Source of the DNA: Prevotella sp.
GTDB taxonomy: Bacteria > Bacteroidota > Bacteroidia > Bacteroidales > Bacteroidaceae
Reading direction: 5' to 3'
Length of the DNA stretch: 39,658 nt
NCBI GenBank assembly: GCA_022641735.1
Contig: JALCDQ010000016.1
Location: forward strand, 1-39,658
Below, one piece after another: positions 9,023 to 18,000 of this stretch (position 1 is its first letter; every line of letters begins with the position of its first letter). The notes under the pieces were generated by a model, which saw only the letters and a list, made by a program, of their open reading frames with translations, was not told the origin of the DNA and did no database searches. Made by a program: the position numbers and the translations under genes.

Positions 9023-10117
9023 TTATTTAACGATGGCACCTTCTTGAACAAGACCTGCACCTTCAGATATGATTCGGTCTCCCACTGATAATCCGCTAAG
9101 GACCACATAATGTATGCCGTCACTATGTTCGATGACCTTTATTTCGGTGGATTTTGCCTTACCGTTGACCACTTTATATACAAACACCTTGTCTTGCAGT
9201 TCGTAAGTGGCTTCCTGAGGAATGATGATTTTGTTCTTGATGACGTAAGGCATAACGATTGTGCCATTACCACCATTACGCAGTAAACCTTCGGGATTAT
9301 TAAAGGTCGCACGTAGACTGACAGAGCCCGTAGATGAATCTACATTACCGCTGATGGCGTCAACTCTGCCTGGACGTCCATACATTCTTCCGCTGTTAGT
9401 CTTCAGTTTCACGGTTGGCATCATTTTCAATGCTGTTGCTGTGGAACCATAATTGTCGATAATTTCTTGTAATGCGTTTTCTGTAATGGAGAAGTATGCA
9501 CGCACGTTTGTGTTGTTGCTCACCGTGGTGAGTGGTTGGTCAATGGATGAACTGACGAGAGCGCCCACACGATAAGGTATCATGCCGATTACACCTGATG
9601 CTGGACTCTTCACTACAGTATAAGATAAGTTGTTGCGGGCAGAGAGTACCTGAGCCTTGGCATTTGCAAGTGAGGCCTGAGCTTCATCAACATTGTTCTT
9701 TGCCTGATTTAAATCGAAGTCACTGACTACATTCTGTTTTCTCAGTTCCTTCTTGCTTTGCAACGTGAGTTTAGAGTTAGCCAGTGATGCACGTGCACTG
9801 CTTACTTGTGCTTCAGCAGTCTGTAATGCAGCCCTGTATGCCACTTGGTCAATAACAAAGAGCGTCTGGCCTTTACTCACATAGGCGCCTTCATCTACGC
9901 AAATCTTGGTGATGGTTCCACTCACTTGTGGGCGAATCTCCACTGCTTGCTCACCTTCGAGCTTTGCCGTGTATTCGTGGTCGAGCGTAATGTCTGATGC
10001 TTCTACTGTCATGGTTTTATAGTTCCCAGATAAAGAAGCCGTTTGTGCTTTTTTGCATGACCCCAAAATAAGGCAGCACAGACATCCTAATACAATCAAT
10101 GTTTTGTTACTTTTCAT
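9023..10117 (-). CDS. RND efflux periplasmic adaptor lipoprotein
   Basis: This membrane-fusion protein bridges the RND pump and the outer-membrane channel. The 364-residue product has a lipoprotein signal ending LILGSC (Cys21). A biotinyl-lipoyl-like barrel follows (EIRPQVSGTITKI and, after the hairpin, SPASGVIGMIPYRVGALV), interrupted by an Ala-rich alpha-hairpin (about residues 95-160). Beta-barrel and membrane-proximal domains complete it. The frame extends to a TTG at 10153, but that TTG is part of the promoter -7 box, so the ATG at 10117 is the start. It is the first gene of the operon and faces the divergent AraC regulator. Confidence 0.95.
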   Translation of the reverse strand: MKSNKTLIVLGCLCCLILGSCKKAQTASLSGNYKTMTVEASDITLDHEYTAKLEGEQAVEIRPQVSGTITKICVDEGAYVSKGQTLFVIDQVAYRAALQTAEAQVSSARASLANSKLTLQSKKELRKQNVVSDFDLNQAKNNVDEAQASLANAKAQVLSARNNLSYTVVKSPASGVIGMIPYRVGALVSSSIDQPLTTVSNNTNVRAYFSITENALQEIIDNYGSTATALKMMPTVKLKTNSGRMYGRPGRVDAISGNVDSSTGSVSLRATFNNPEGLLRNGGNGTIVMPYVIKNKIIIPQEATYELQDKVFVYKVVNGKAKSTEIKVIEHSDGIHYVVLSGLSVGDRIISEGAGLVQEGAIVK

Positions 10118-10150
10118 ACCTTTATAATTACATTTGTTTAAAAATCGGTG

Positions 10151-10158
10151 CAAAAGTA
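10151..10158 (-). promoter_or_regulatory. -7 box of the efflux operon
   Basis: TACTTTTG on the minus strand matches TAnnTTTG, 33 bases before the adaptor ATG. The -33 position (about 10178-10181) reads ACTG, a poor match to TTTG, which would fit a promoter needing an activator. Confidence 0.65.
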
Positions 10159-10200
10159 CAATACAAGGAATAATAAACAGTTGTCTAATTTATGCACCAA

Positions 10201-10270
10201 TTTGCCAATAATGAAACAAAATTGATTATATAAGAAAAACTTGAAACAATATTTGTCAATATCGAAACAA
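10201..10270 (+). promoter_or_regulatory. Direct-repeat operator candidate for the AraC regulator
   Basis: Two direct repeats with consensus TTTGYCAATAWYGAAACAA lie at 10201-10219 and 10252-10270. They match at 16 of 19 positions and are 51 bp apart (about five helical turns). A partial third copy, CTTGAAACAA, lies at 10240-10249. The downstream copy supplies the TTTG (-33) of the araC-type gene's own promoter, and the upstream copy lies beyond the -33 region of the efflux promoter. This layout suits autoregulation plus activation, but binding is inferred. Confidence 0.6.
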
Positions 10271-10283
10271 TTGTATATCTTTG
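10252..10283 (+). promoter_or_regulatory. Promoter of the AraC-family gene
   Basis: TTTG (10252-10255), a 20-base spacer and TATCTTTG (10276-10283) match the consensus. Only 4 bases separate the box from the ATG, so the transcript should be leaderless. Confidence 0.75.
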
Positions 10284-10287
10284 TGGC

Positions 10288-11166
10288 ATGACTTTCAAGG
10301 AATATATACAAACCTTTCATATCAAGTCATTTTCCAACTTAGGAATAAGTCTTTGGAAAATTGATGCTAGAACAATAGAGCAAACGCAAGGGAGTTTTTT
10401 GGACTGTCATGCCATCATTATCGTCGAGAGTGGGATATTGACAATTTCTCTGAAAGGAAAAGAATACATCATGACTGCTAATAGTTATGCTGATGTGATG
10501 CAGTTGAACATGCTCCAGTTTATTGCTGCCACGTCACAGATAAATGCATGGTGTCTGGCTTTTTCAGAGGAATATTTCTTTAAAACTTTTCCCAGTAAGG
10601 CACCTGCAGAAATGGCTTATGTGAAATATATTGCAGAACATAAGACTTTATTACTCGATGCTTTTCATATTCAGGCCTTGTGCCATGTCATGCAAAGCAT
10701 GGATGATACCTTTGCTGATAAGGAAAACATCTTCCGCGATGCACTTCTGCAAATGAAAATGAAAATCTTGTTTTTGGAAATAGACAACATTTTTCATCAT
10801 CATATTGACGAAAGTTCTGACGGTGATGCAGATACCAGCCGTCAGCAATATATCTTTGGGCAATTTGTCAGATTACTGTCAGAAAACGCGAAGCGTGAGC
10901 ATTCCGTGGATTTCTATGCCGATAAACTCTGCATCACTGCTCAGTATTTAGGGCGCATCGTGCATAATTTCGGGCACGATAAAGTCTATAATATGATTGC
11001 ACGTGCCGTAGTGGGAGAGGTTGAAATAATGCTTGCTGATAGCAGTATCCCTTTGAAACAGATTGCCACAGAAATGAATTTCTCTGACCAGTCAGTATTC
11101 ACTAAGTTCTTTAAACGCCAAACAGGAAAGTCTCCTATGCAGTATCGCAACTGCTTAATTGATTAG
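10288..11166 (+). CDS. AraC-family transcriptional regulator
   Basis: This 292-residue protein has an N-terminal sensor region of cupin-like strands (about residues 15-150) and a C-terminal double helix-turn-helix. The first HTH is near DFYADKLCITAQYLGRIV, and the second carries the AraC signature (IPLKQIATEMNFSDQSVFTK followed by FFKRQTGKSPMQYR). It is divergent from the RND operon with 170 bp between starts, and paired direct repeats lie in that gap. By position it is the likely local regulator of the pump. The inducer is unknown. No in-frame start nearer than about 60 codons downstream exists, so the ATG beside the -7 box is retained. Confidence 0.93.
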   Translation: MTFKEYIQTFHIKSFSNLGISLWKIDARTIEQTQGSFLDCHAIIIVESGILTISLKGKEYIMTANSYADVMQLNMLQFIAATSQINAWCLAFSEEYFFKTFPSKAPAEMAYVKYIAEHKTLLLDAFHIQALCHVMQSMDDTFADKENIFRDALLQMKMKILFLEIDNIFHHHIDESSDGDADTSRQQYIFGQFVRLLSENAKREHSVDFYADKLCITAQYLGRIVHNFGHDKVYNMIARAVVGEVEIMLADSSIPLKQIATEMNFSDQSVFTKFFKRQTGKSPMQYRNCLID

Positions 11167-11211
11167 TAGCCTCTCCTCGTCCTATAAAAATAGTCAATTT
11201 GTAGCAGTTCT

Positions 11212-11243
11212 TTTGGATGTGTGGAATTAAATCGCTATATTTG
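11212..11243 (+). promoter_or_regulatory. Promoter of yraN-birA-pyrH
   Basis: TTTG (11212-11215), 20 bases and TATATTTG (11236-11243) form a full match to the Bacteroidetes consensus, 17 bases upstream of the first ATG. Confidence 0.82.
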
Positions 11244-11260
11244 CAATAAAAATAGATGAC

Positions 11261-11638
11261 ATGGCGGAGCATAATGAATTGGGGAAATGGGGTGAAGACC
11301 TTGCGGCCAAATATCTGGTCAGCCATGGATATTACATCCGTGACCGCGACTGGAAATCGGGCAAGCGCGACCTCGACATCGTGGCTCTCAATGAGGCTCA
11401 GAACCTGCTTGTATTCGTGGAAGTGAAGACTCGCAAGGATGACAATCTGGCTAATCCTGAGGCTGCTGTTGACCAAAAGAAAATCTTGAACTTAGGACGT
11501 GCCGCCAATGACTATATCTGCCAGTTTGCCCTCGATTATGAAGTGCGTTTTGATATCTTAACCGTTATCGGCACCAATGAGGCTGATGCGAAGATAGACC
11601 ACTTTGAAGACGCCTTCAATCCGCTGTTGGCTTTATGA
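11261..11638 (+). CDS. YraN family (UPF0102) endonuclease-like protein
   Basis: This 125-residue protein has the PD-(D/E)XK nuclease-fold signature of the UPF0102/YraN family. GKWGEDLAAKYLVSHGY occupies the N-terminus, followed by KRDLDIVAL (catalytic Asp) and VFVEVKTRK (E-x-K). The biochemical role of the family is still poorly defined; Holliday-junction or recombination functions have been proposed. It is the first gene of a three-gene unit with birA and pyrH. The birA start codon lies 7 bases after its stop. Confidence 0.9.
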   Translation: MAEHNELGKWGEDLAAKYLVSHGYYIRDRDWKSGKRDLDIVALNEAQNLLVFVEVKTRKDDNLANPEAAVDQKKILNLGRAANDYICQFALDYEVRFDILTVIGTNEADAKIDHFEDAFNPLLAL

Positions 11639-11645
11639 AAAGAAG

Positions 11646-12377
11646 ATGAAAAAGAACATTATACATTTATCGGAAATAGATTCCACCAATCGTTATCTGC
11701 GGGATTACAAGCCTGCCGATGATGAGCCGATGACGGTGGTAACGACTGATTATCAGACTGCTGGGCGAGGTCAAGGCTCTAATTCATGGGAAAGCGAGCG
11801 AGGAAAGAACCTGCTTTTCTCCATTCTCGTGCATCCCGAAAAAGTGCCTATCGAGCGCCAGTTTTTGCTCTCTGAGGTCATCGCCTTGTCTCTTCGTGAG
11901 GCTTTGAGCAATTTGATGGAGGGCGTAAGGATAAAGTGGCCTAACGACATCTATGTCGATGACCGCAAAATCAGTGGCACACTGATGGAAACTCATTTGT
12001 CAGGCGGTCATATCCGAGACTGCGTTTTCGGCACAGGCATTGATGTCAATCAGCAAAAATTCCATTCTGATGCGCCCAATCCTGTGTCTGTTTGTCAGAT
12101 TATTGGACATGAGATAGACAGGGAGGAACTATTAAATAAGGTGTTGGCATCTTTCGATAGCCATTACGCCATGCTCGAAATGGGCGACTATGCGGATATT
12201 TCCACGTTCTATCATGAGTATCTTTATCGCCGTGAAGGTTATCATCGTTATCGTGATGAGCAAGGCGAATTCGAGGGCGCATTAGTGGAAGTGGAGGATG
12301 ATGGTCATCTGATACTCCATGATAAAGAAGGGCGGATAAGGAGTTATGCATTCAAGGAAATCGAATATATAATATAA
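11646..12377 (+). CDS. birA: Biotin-[acetyl-CoA-carboxylase] ligase
   Basis: Biotin protein ligase activates biotin with ATP and transfers it to the target lysine of carboxylase carrier proteins. The 243-residue protein has the ATP/biotin loop GRGQGSNSWES (about residues 43-53), the KWPNDIYVDDRKISGTLMET core and the FGTGIDVNQ strand, followed by a small C-terminal SH3-like domain. It lacks the N-terminal helix-turn-helix of E. coli BirA, so it should be a monofunctional ligase without repressor activity. The frame is open from 11604, but the ATG at 11646 starts the conserved sequence (MKKNIIHLSEIDSTNRYL). It lies 7 bases before pyrH. Confidence 0.94.
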   Translation: MKKNIIHLSEIDSTNRYLRDYKPADDEPMTVVTTDYQTAGRGQGSNSWESERGKNLLFSILVHPEKVPIERQFLLSEVIALSLREALSNLMEGVRIKWPNDIYVDDRKISGTLMETHLSGGHIRDCVFGTGIDVNQQKFHSDAPNPVSVCQIIGHEIDREELLNKVLASFDSHYAMLEMGDYADISTFYHEYLYRREGYHRYRDEQGEFEGALVEVEDDGHLILHDKEGRIRSYAFKEIEYII

Positions 12378-12384
12378 ATAAGGT

Positions 12385-13095
12385 ATGGCAAGATTCAAAC
12401 GAATACTCCTGAAGTTGTCAGGAGAGAGCCTGATGGGCAAACAAAGCTTCGGAATTGACCCCGAAAGACTGGCTGATTACGCCCGTCAGATTAAGGAAAT
12501 CCATGAGATGGGCGTGCAGATAGGCATCGTTATCGGTGGCGGCAACATCTTCCGTGGATTGAGTGGAAGTCAGAAAGGCTTCGACAGAGTGAAAGGTGAC
12601 CAGATGGGCATGTGCGCCACGGTCATCAATTCCTTGGCATTGAGCAGTGCGCTGGGTGCGAATGGAGTTAAAAACAAGGTTCTTACGGCTATTCGCATGG
12701 AGCCTATTGGCGAGTTTTATAGCAAATGGAAGGCCATCGAAGCTATGGAAAACGGCAACGTGTGCATCTTCTCAGCAGGTACGGGAAGCCCTTATTTCAC
12801 TACGGATACAGGCTCTTCACTGCGTGGAATTGAGATAGAGGCCGACGTGATGTTGAAGGGCACGAGGGTGGATGGCGTCTATACAGCCGACCCTGAGAAA
12901 GACCCTACTGCCAAGAAGTTTAAGGATATCACCTATGAAGACGTGCTTGAGCGTGGCTTGAAGGTGATGGACCTCACGGCTATCTGCATGTGCAAGGAGA
13001 ACAATCTGCCGATTTATGTCTTCAATATGGACGTTGTGGGCAACCTGAAAAAGGTCATCGACGGCGAGGAAATCGGCACTTTGGTGCATAATTGA
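12385..13095 (+). CDS. pyrH: UMP kinase (uridylate kinase)
   Basis: PyrH phosphorylates UMP to UDP in pyrimidine nucleotide synthesis and is typically hexameric and cytoplasmic. The 236-residue protein has family landmarks throughout: RILLKLSGESLMG at the N-terminus, IVIGGGNIFRG (phosphate binding), DQMGMCATVINSLAL, FSAGTGSPYFTTDT, and the C-terminal VFNMDVVGNLKKVIDGE. It is the last gene of the yraN-birA-pyrH unit. A strong hairpin made of two 22-bp repeat units begins 36 bases after the stop codon and may end the transcript. Confidence 0.97.
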   Translation: MARFKRILLKLSGESLMGKQSFGIDPERLADYARQIKEIHEMGVQIGIVIGGGNIFRGLSGSQKGFDRVKGDQMGMCATVINSLALSSALGANGVKNKVLTAIRMEPIGEFYSKWKAIEAMENGNVCIFSAGTGSPYFTTDTGSSLRGIEIEADVMLKGTRVDGVYTADPEKDPTAKKFKDITYEDVLERGLKVMDLTAICMCKENNLPIYVFNMDVVGNLKKVIDGEEIGTLVHN

Positions 13096-13131
13096 TAACT
13101 TGCTGATAATCAAATGGTTATCTATAGGAAT

Positions 13132-13172
13132 GTAAAAGACCGTTATTTACCTTGTAAGTAACGGTCTTTTAC
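13132..13172. terminator. Long hairpin formed by repeat units 1-2
   Basis: The arms 13132-13150 and 13154-13172 pair over 19 bp with a single T-G wobble and a 3-base loop (CTT). It could act as a bidirectional terminator or RNA stabiliser at the end of pyrH. There is no T-tract beyond the TTTTAC in the arm itself. Confidence 0.55.
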
Positions 13173-13219
13173 GTTGTAAACAATGGCTTTTTACCCGGTA
13201 AACAACTATCTTTTACATT
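13132..13219 (+). repeat. Family-1 22-bp tandem repeats, four units (locus A)
   Basis: Four exact 22-base units begin at 13132, 13154, 13176 and 13198. Each opens with GTAA and carries a TTTAC or TTTTAC block near its end. Units 1 and 2 are near-perfect reverse complements. Unit 3 contains GTAAACAATGGCTTTTTA, identical to units at 19205 and 27829. The array lies between convergent pyrH and the small DUF4834-like gene. Confidence 0.88.
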
Positions 13220-13270
13220 GTGATAAGTAATGGTCCACTTTGTCCTTGACATTTTCAAGGGTCGGAAAGG

Positions 13271-13531
13271 TTATTTTTCCTCCTCGTAATCCACGTATTC
13301 ACCCTCATCTTTCGGGATGATTTTCTGATTGGCTTTATCAGGGTCGCGTGGGTCAACAACGCCTTCCTGTTCGCCATAAGTGCGGTTTTGCGGTTGTCTT
13401 TGCTGTCCGTTCATCTGCTTGTGGAATTCTTTTGCAGTGTCATGAATGCGCTTATAGAAAGAATAAGCTATGAAGATGAGGGCTATAAGGCCCGCAACGA
13501 ACAGAAGAAGTATGAATTTGAGGAATGCCAT
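13271..13531 (-). CDS. Small single-pass membrane protein, DUF4834-like
   Basis: This 86-residue protein has one N-terminal membrane helix (about residues 3-25), a basic turn (FYKRIHDTAKEFHK) and an acidic, polar tail ending DYEEEK. It resembles the short Bacteroidales family DUF4834; the assignment is from general pattern and is tentative. No enzymatic motif is visible. Its ATG lies directly after the pssA stop, so it is the last gene of the psd-pssA unit and may help organise the phospholipid enzymes or simply be co-expressed with them. Confidence 0.75.
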   Translation of the reverse strand: MAFLKFILLLFVAGLIALIFIAYSFYKRIHDTAKEFHKQMNGQQRQPQNRTYGEQEGVVDPRDPDKANQKIIPKDEGEYVDYEEEK

Positions 13532-14245
13532 TTATTTCTTATTTCTGAAGTTAACGTAAATAGACAGGATCACATACCATAGGATGATGATGGCGATGCC
13601 TGATATTCTGAAAATCAAGAGGATAGGAATGCACGTGAGGAGAAACATATATTTGACCTCATTTCCTTTCCAACCCCATTGCTTGAACTTAAGGGCGAAC
13701 ATCGGAATCTCCGATACCAAGAGCCAACAACTCAAGCATATCATCAGTAAAATGATGAAGAGCATCCAATTGGAAGACTCTACCAATGATGGAGAACCTG
13801 CAATCAGGGCAGCCCAAAAGAGGGCGTTTGCCGGCGTTGGAAGGCCTATGAAGCCCATCGACTGCCGAGTATCAAGATTGAATTTAGCCAATCTGAGGGC
13901 GGAGAAAGCCGCCATAAGATAGGCAAAGAATGGCAATATGCTCCGTAAAGGCTCAAGGAATGAAGGATAATCCATCACGCCCAACTCAAAGAAAACCAAC
14001 GTTGCAGGCGCTACTCCGAAAGTGACGTCATCAGCAAGAGAGTCGAGTTCCTTTCCAATTGGCGAAGACACATGGAGCAAGCGGGCGCTCATCCCGTCGA
14101 AAAAATCGAATGTCGCTCCAATGATAATCCACAGCAATGCCCATGTGGAGACGCCGCAAAAGGCATAATAAGTAGCGATGCAACCCGAAATCAGATTGCA
14201 ACAGGTGATGCTATTAGGGATTTGCTTAGTGATGAAATTTGCCAT
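13532..14245 (-). CDS. pssA: CDP-diacylglycerol-serine O-phosphatidyltransferase
   Basis: Phosphatidylserine synthase makes phosphatidylserine from CDP-diacylglycerol and serine at the inner membrane. The 237-residue protein shows the CDP-alcohol phosphotransferase signature D-G-x2-A-R-x8-G-x3-D-x3-D, seen as FFDGMSARLLHVSSPIGKEL followed by DSLAD (about residues 48-74). Further membrane helices follow to residue 230. It sits 2 bases after psd, the next enzyme of the pathway to phosphatidylethanolamine, so the two steps are co-expressed. Confidence 0.95.
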   Translation of the reverse strand: MANFITKQIPNSITCCNLISGCIATYYAFCGVSTWALLWIIIGATFDFFDGMSARLLHVSSPIGKELDSLADDVTFGVAPATLVFFELGVMDYPSFLEPLRSILPFFAYLMAAFSALRLAKFNLDTRQSMGFIGLPTPANALFWAALIAGSPSLVESSNWMLFIILLMICLSCWLLVSEIPMFALKFKQWGWKGNEVKYMFLLTCIPILLIFRISGIAIIILWYVILSIYVNFRNKK

Positions 14246-14247
14246 TT

Positions 14248-14937
14248 CTACTTTAATTTAGCAATGATGGTCTGGTCGCCGGTAGTTGCCTGCCCGAGCT
14301 TTACACAAACTTCAGAGCCTATGGGGAGATATACGTCGACGCGGGAACCGAACTTGATGAAGCCGAGGTGCTCGTCAATGTAGCACTCCTCACCCTCTTT
14401 GGCATAAGTGACAATGCGGCGCGCCATCGCTCCGGCTATTTGCCGGCATAGGACATCATTGCCGTCAGGAGCAGTTATCATGACATCTGCGTGCTCATTT
14501 TCCTCGCTTGCCTTAGGTAGCCAGGCCTTATGATAGTTGCCATTCTGATGATGCACGAACTTAATCTGACCATCGATAGGGAACCAATTGGCATGTACAT
14601 TAAAAAGACTCATGAAGATGGAAATCATCAAACGCTTGTCATGGAAATACTCATCTTCATCCACTTCCTCGATGACCACTACTTTTCCATCAGCAGGGGC
14701 AATGACAATCTTGTCGGTATCCTCAATGTTCAGATAGCGGATAGGGCAACGGAAGAAGTTGATGACAACACCGTAGATGACACCAAATATGGCTATGAAG
14801 GCCCAAAAAGGTATTTTTGTGTCAAGCCGGTAGAGTAGGAGAGCTATTGCTGCAATGACAATAAATCCATAGATGAGAGTGTCTGTACCCTCACGATGGA
14901 TGCGCATTTTTTTGAGTTTTTTAATTTTTTGACCCAT
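14248..14937 (-). CDS. psd: Phosphatidylserine decarboxylase proenzyme
   Basis: Psd converts phosphatidylserine to phosphatidylethanolamine using a pyruvoyl group made by self-cleavage. The 229-residue protein is of the short type common in Bacteroidetes and archaea. Two membrane helices lie near residues 20-65, and the FGSRVD motif contains the Gly-Ser cleavage site (Ser198), giving a C-terminal alpha subunit of about 32 residues. [14 protein letters not shown] is a second conserved block. The first ATG (14937) is used; MRIHREGT at 14907 is an alternative. It heads the psd-pssA-small-protein unit and is divergent from dnaE. Confidence 0.94.
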   Translation of the reverse strand: MGQKIKKLKKMRIHREGTDTLIYGFIVIAAIALLLYRLDTKIPFWAFIAIFGVIYGVVINFFRCPIRYLNIEDTDKIVIAPADGKVVVIEEVDEDEYFHDKRLMISIFMSLFNVHANWFPIDGQIKFVHHQNGNYHKAWLPKASEENEHADVMITAPDGNDVLCRQIAGAMARRIVTYAKEGEECYIDEHLGFIKFGSRVDVYLPIGSEVCVKLGQATTGDQTIIAKLK

Positions 14938-14965
14938 GGTAATTCATTACGAATTAAACTAAGTG

Positions 14966-14997
14966 CAAAGGTATAGTTTTTTTATCGATTTCGCAAA
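14966..14997 (-). promoter_or_regulatory. psd operon promoter
   Basis: On the minus strand TTTG (14994-14997), a 20-base spacer and TACCTTTG (14966-14973) give a full consensus match, 28 bases before the psd ATG. Confidence 0.82.
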
Positions 14998-15013
14998 TTT
15001 TTCACCTCATTCT

Positions 15014-15045
15014 TTTGTATATGTCGAGAAATAATTGTAACTTTG
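15014..15045 (+). promoter_or_regulatory. dnaE promoter
   Basis: TTTG (15014-15017), a 20-base spacer and TAACTTTG (15038-15045) match the consensus. It is back to back with the psd promoter, with 16 bases between the two -33 elements. Confidence 0.8.
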
Positions 15046-15077
15046 ACGATTCAAGTACAAGAACTTATTTTAAATAA

Positions 15078-18000
15078 ATGGAAGATTTCATACATTTACA
15101 CGTACACACCCATTACTCGATATTGGATGGTCAGTCGAAAGTGCCCAACTTGGTGAATAAAGCCATCAAGGATGGGATGAAAGGCATGGCCATAACCGAC
15201 CACGGAGTGATGTTTGGCATCAAGGAATTTGCTGATTGTTGCAATGATATCAACAAGAAGCGCAAGAAGGAGGGTCTCGAGCCTTTCAAGCCCATCTTTG
15301 GATGTGAGATGTATGTGGCTCACCATCATAAAGAAGATAAGGTAAAGGAGAATGGGGATAACTCCGGTTATCACCTCATCGTGCTTGCAAAGAACTATCA
15401 GGGTTATAAAAACCTCATCAAACTGGTGTCGAATGCGTGGGTAGATGGCTATTATTACCGTCCGAGAACTGACCGTGAGGACCTCGAAAAACATAAGGAA
15501 GGACTCATCGTTTGCTCTGCCTGCATTGCTGGAGAAGTGCCTTCGAAGATACTCGATGGAGATATTGCGGGAGCCCGAGAGGCTTGCGAATGGTATCATC
15601 GCGTCTTTGGAGATGACTATTATCTGGAGATACAGCGCCATGAGGTGAAAAATCCGAATATCATAGCTAATCGCGAGACTTTCCCTTTGCAGCAGAAAGC
15701 CAATCATGTGCTTATGGAGTTTGCCAAAGAATACGGCATCAAGCTCATTTGCACGAATGACTGTCACTTTGAAAATCAGGACACTGCGGAGGCTCACGAC
15801 CACCTCTTGTGTCTATCTACACAGGCTGATCTCAATGATCCTAACCGTATGCGATACACCAAACAAGAGTGGTTTAAGTCGCGTGAGGAAATGAATGAGA
15901 TTTTTTCTGACATTCCCGAGGTACTTTCCAATACGTTGGAGATATTAAATAAGGTGGAATTCTATAGCATCGAGCATGGTCCTATCATGCCTTTCTTTCC
16001 AATCCCTGAAGAATTCGGAACGGAAGAACAATGGCGTGAAAAGTTCACGAAGGAAGAGCTTTATAAAGAGTTTACCTGCGATGAGAATGGAGAACATCAG
16101 CTTCCTGACGATAAAGGAAAGAAGGTAATAGAGCGTTTAGGCGGCTATGATAAGATTTATCGCATCAAGTTTGAGGCTGATTATCTGTCTTATCTGGCGT
16201 ATGAAGGTGCTAAGAAGAACTATGGTGACCCTATTCCCGATAATGTAAAGGAGCATATCAACTTTGAGTTGCACGTGATGAAGACCATGGGTTTCCCGGG
16301 TTACTTCCTCATTGTGCAGGACTTTATCAATGCAGCCCGCAAGGATTTGGGCGTTTGGGTAGGACCTGGACGTGGCTCTGCAGCCGGTTCTGTGGTAGCT
16401 TATTGCTTGGGAATCACAAAGATTGACCCGCTGAAATATGACCTTCTGTTTGAGCGTTTCTTAAATCCTGACCGTGTAAACCTGCCTGATATCGATACAG
16501 ACTTTGATGATGACGGCCGCAAATACGTGTTGCAATGGGTGATGAATAAATATGGTCGTGAGAAATGTGCCCATATCATTACCTATGGAACAATGGCTAC
16601 AAAGAACTCTATCAAGGATGTCGCGCGCATTGAAAAACTGCCTTTGGATAAATCGAATGCTCTTTGCAAGGCTATTCCTGACCGTTTGCCGAACAACTTG
16701 AAGATGAATTTGGAGAACGCAATCAAGTGTACTCCTGAGCTTCGGGAGGCCGAAGCGTCAGTAGATGACAAGGAAGCAAACACCATTAAATATGCCAAGC
16801 AGTTGGAAGGAACTGTTCGAAGTACGGGTATACATGCCTGTGGCTTTATTATTTGCCGGGATCCTATCGATGCGTGGGTACCTGTTTCCACTGCTGATGA
16901 CCCTGATTTCCCGGATACAAAGACGGCTGTTACGCAATATGACGGTCATGTTATTGAGACCACGGGGTTAATCAAAATGGACTTTTTAGGGCTCAAAACG
17001 CTCTCAGAGTTAAAGGAAGCGGTGAAAAATGTGAAGCTGACAACCGGCATTGAGGTCGATTTGGACACGATTCCCATTGATGATGAGCTCACCTATAAGT
17101 TATATCAGGAAGGCCGAACAATAGGTACTTTCCAGTTTGAATCTCCCGGAATGCAGAAGTATTTGCGGGAGTTGCATCCGACAGTATTTGAGGATCTCAT
17201 CGCCATGAATGCTCTTTATCGACCTGGACCAATGGATTATATCCCCGATTTCATCAAGCGCAAAAACGACCCGAGCCTCGTTACTTATGATATTCCATGC
17301 ATGGAAAAGTACCTTAAGGATACTTATGGCATTACGGTTTATCAGGAGCAAGTGATGCTTTTGTCGCGTCAGTTGGCCAATTTTACGCGTGGTGAGAGTG
17401 ATGCTCTTCGTAAGGCAATGGGTAAAAAGAAAAAGGCTATCGTCGATGCGATGAAGCCTAAGTTCTTAAAGCAAGGTGCTGAGAACGGTCATGATCCGAA
17501 AGTATTGGAGAAAATATGGGGTGATTGGGAGAAATTTGCCAGTTATGCGTTCAACAAATCGCATGCTACCTGCTATTCATGGGTGGCTTATCAGACGGCA
17601 TATCTTAAGGCCCATTACCCTGCAGAGTTCATGGCTGCCATTATGACACGTAGAAAAGACGACATCAAGGAAATCACTAAGCTGATGGATGAATGTCGTT
17701 CGATGAAGATACCGACGTTGGGACCTGATGTCAATGAGAGCTATGAGAACTTCGGAGCCAATAAGAAAGGCGAGATAAGGTTTGGCTTGGCGGCCATAAA
17801 AGGTATGGGTGAGGCTGCCGCAGCGGCAATTATTGAGGAGCGGCAAAAGAACGGAGCCTTCAAAGACATCTTCGATTTTGCCGAGCGAGTGGACTTCAAG
17901 AATGTCAACCGAAAGGCCTTTGAGAGCCTTGCTTACAGTGGTGGATTTGATGGATTCGGATTGATGCGCGAGCAATATTTTGAGTCTTGCGGGAAAGATG

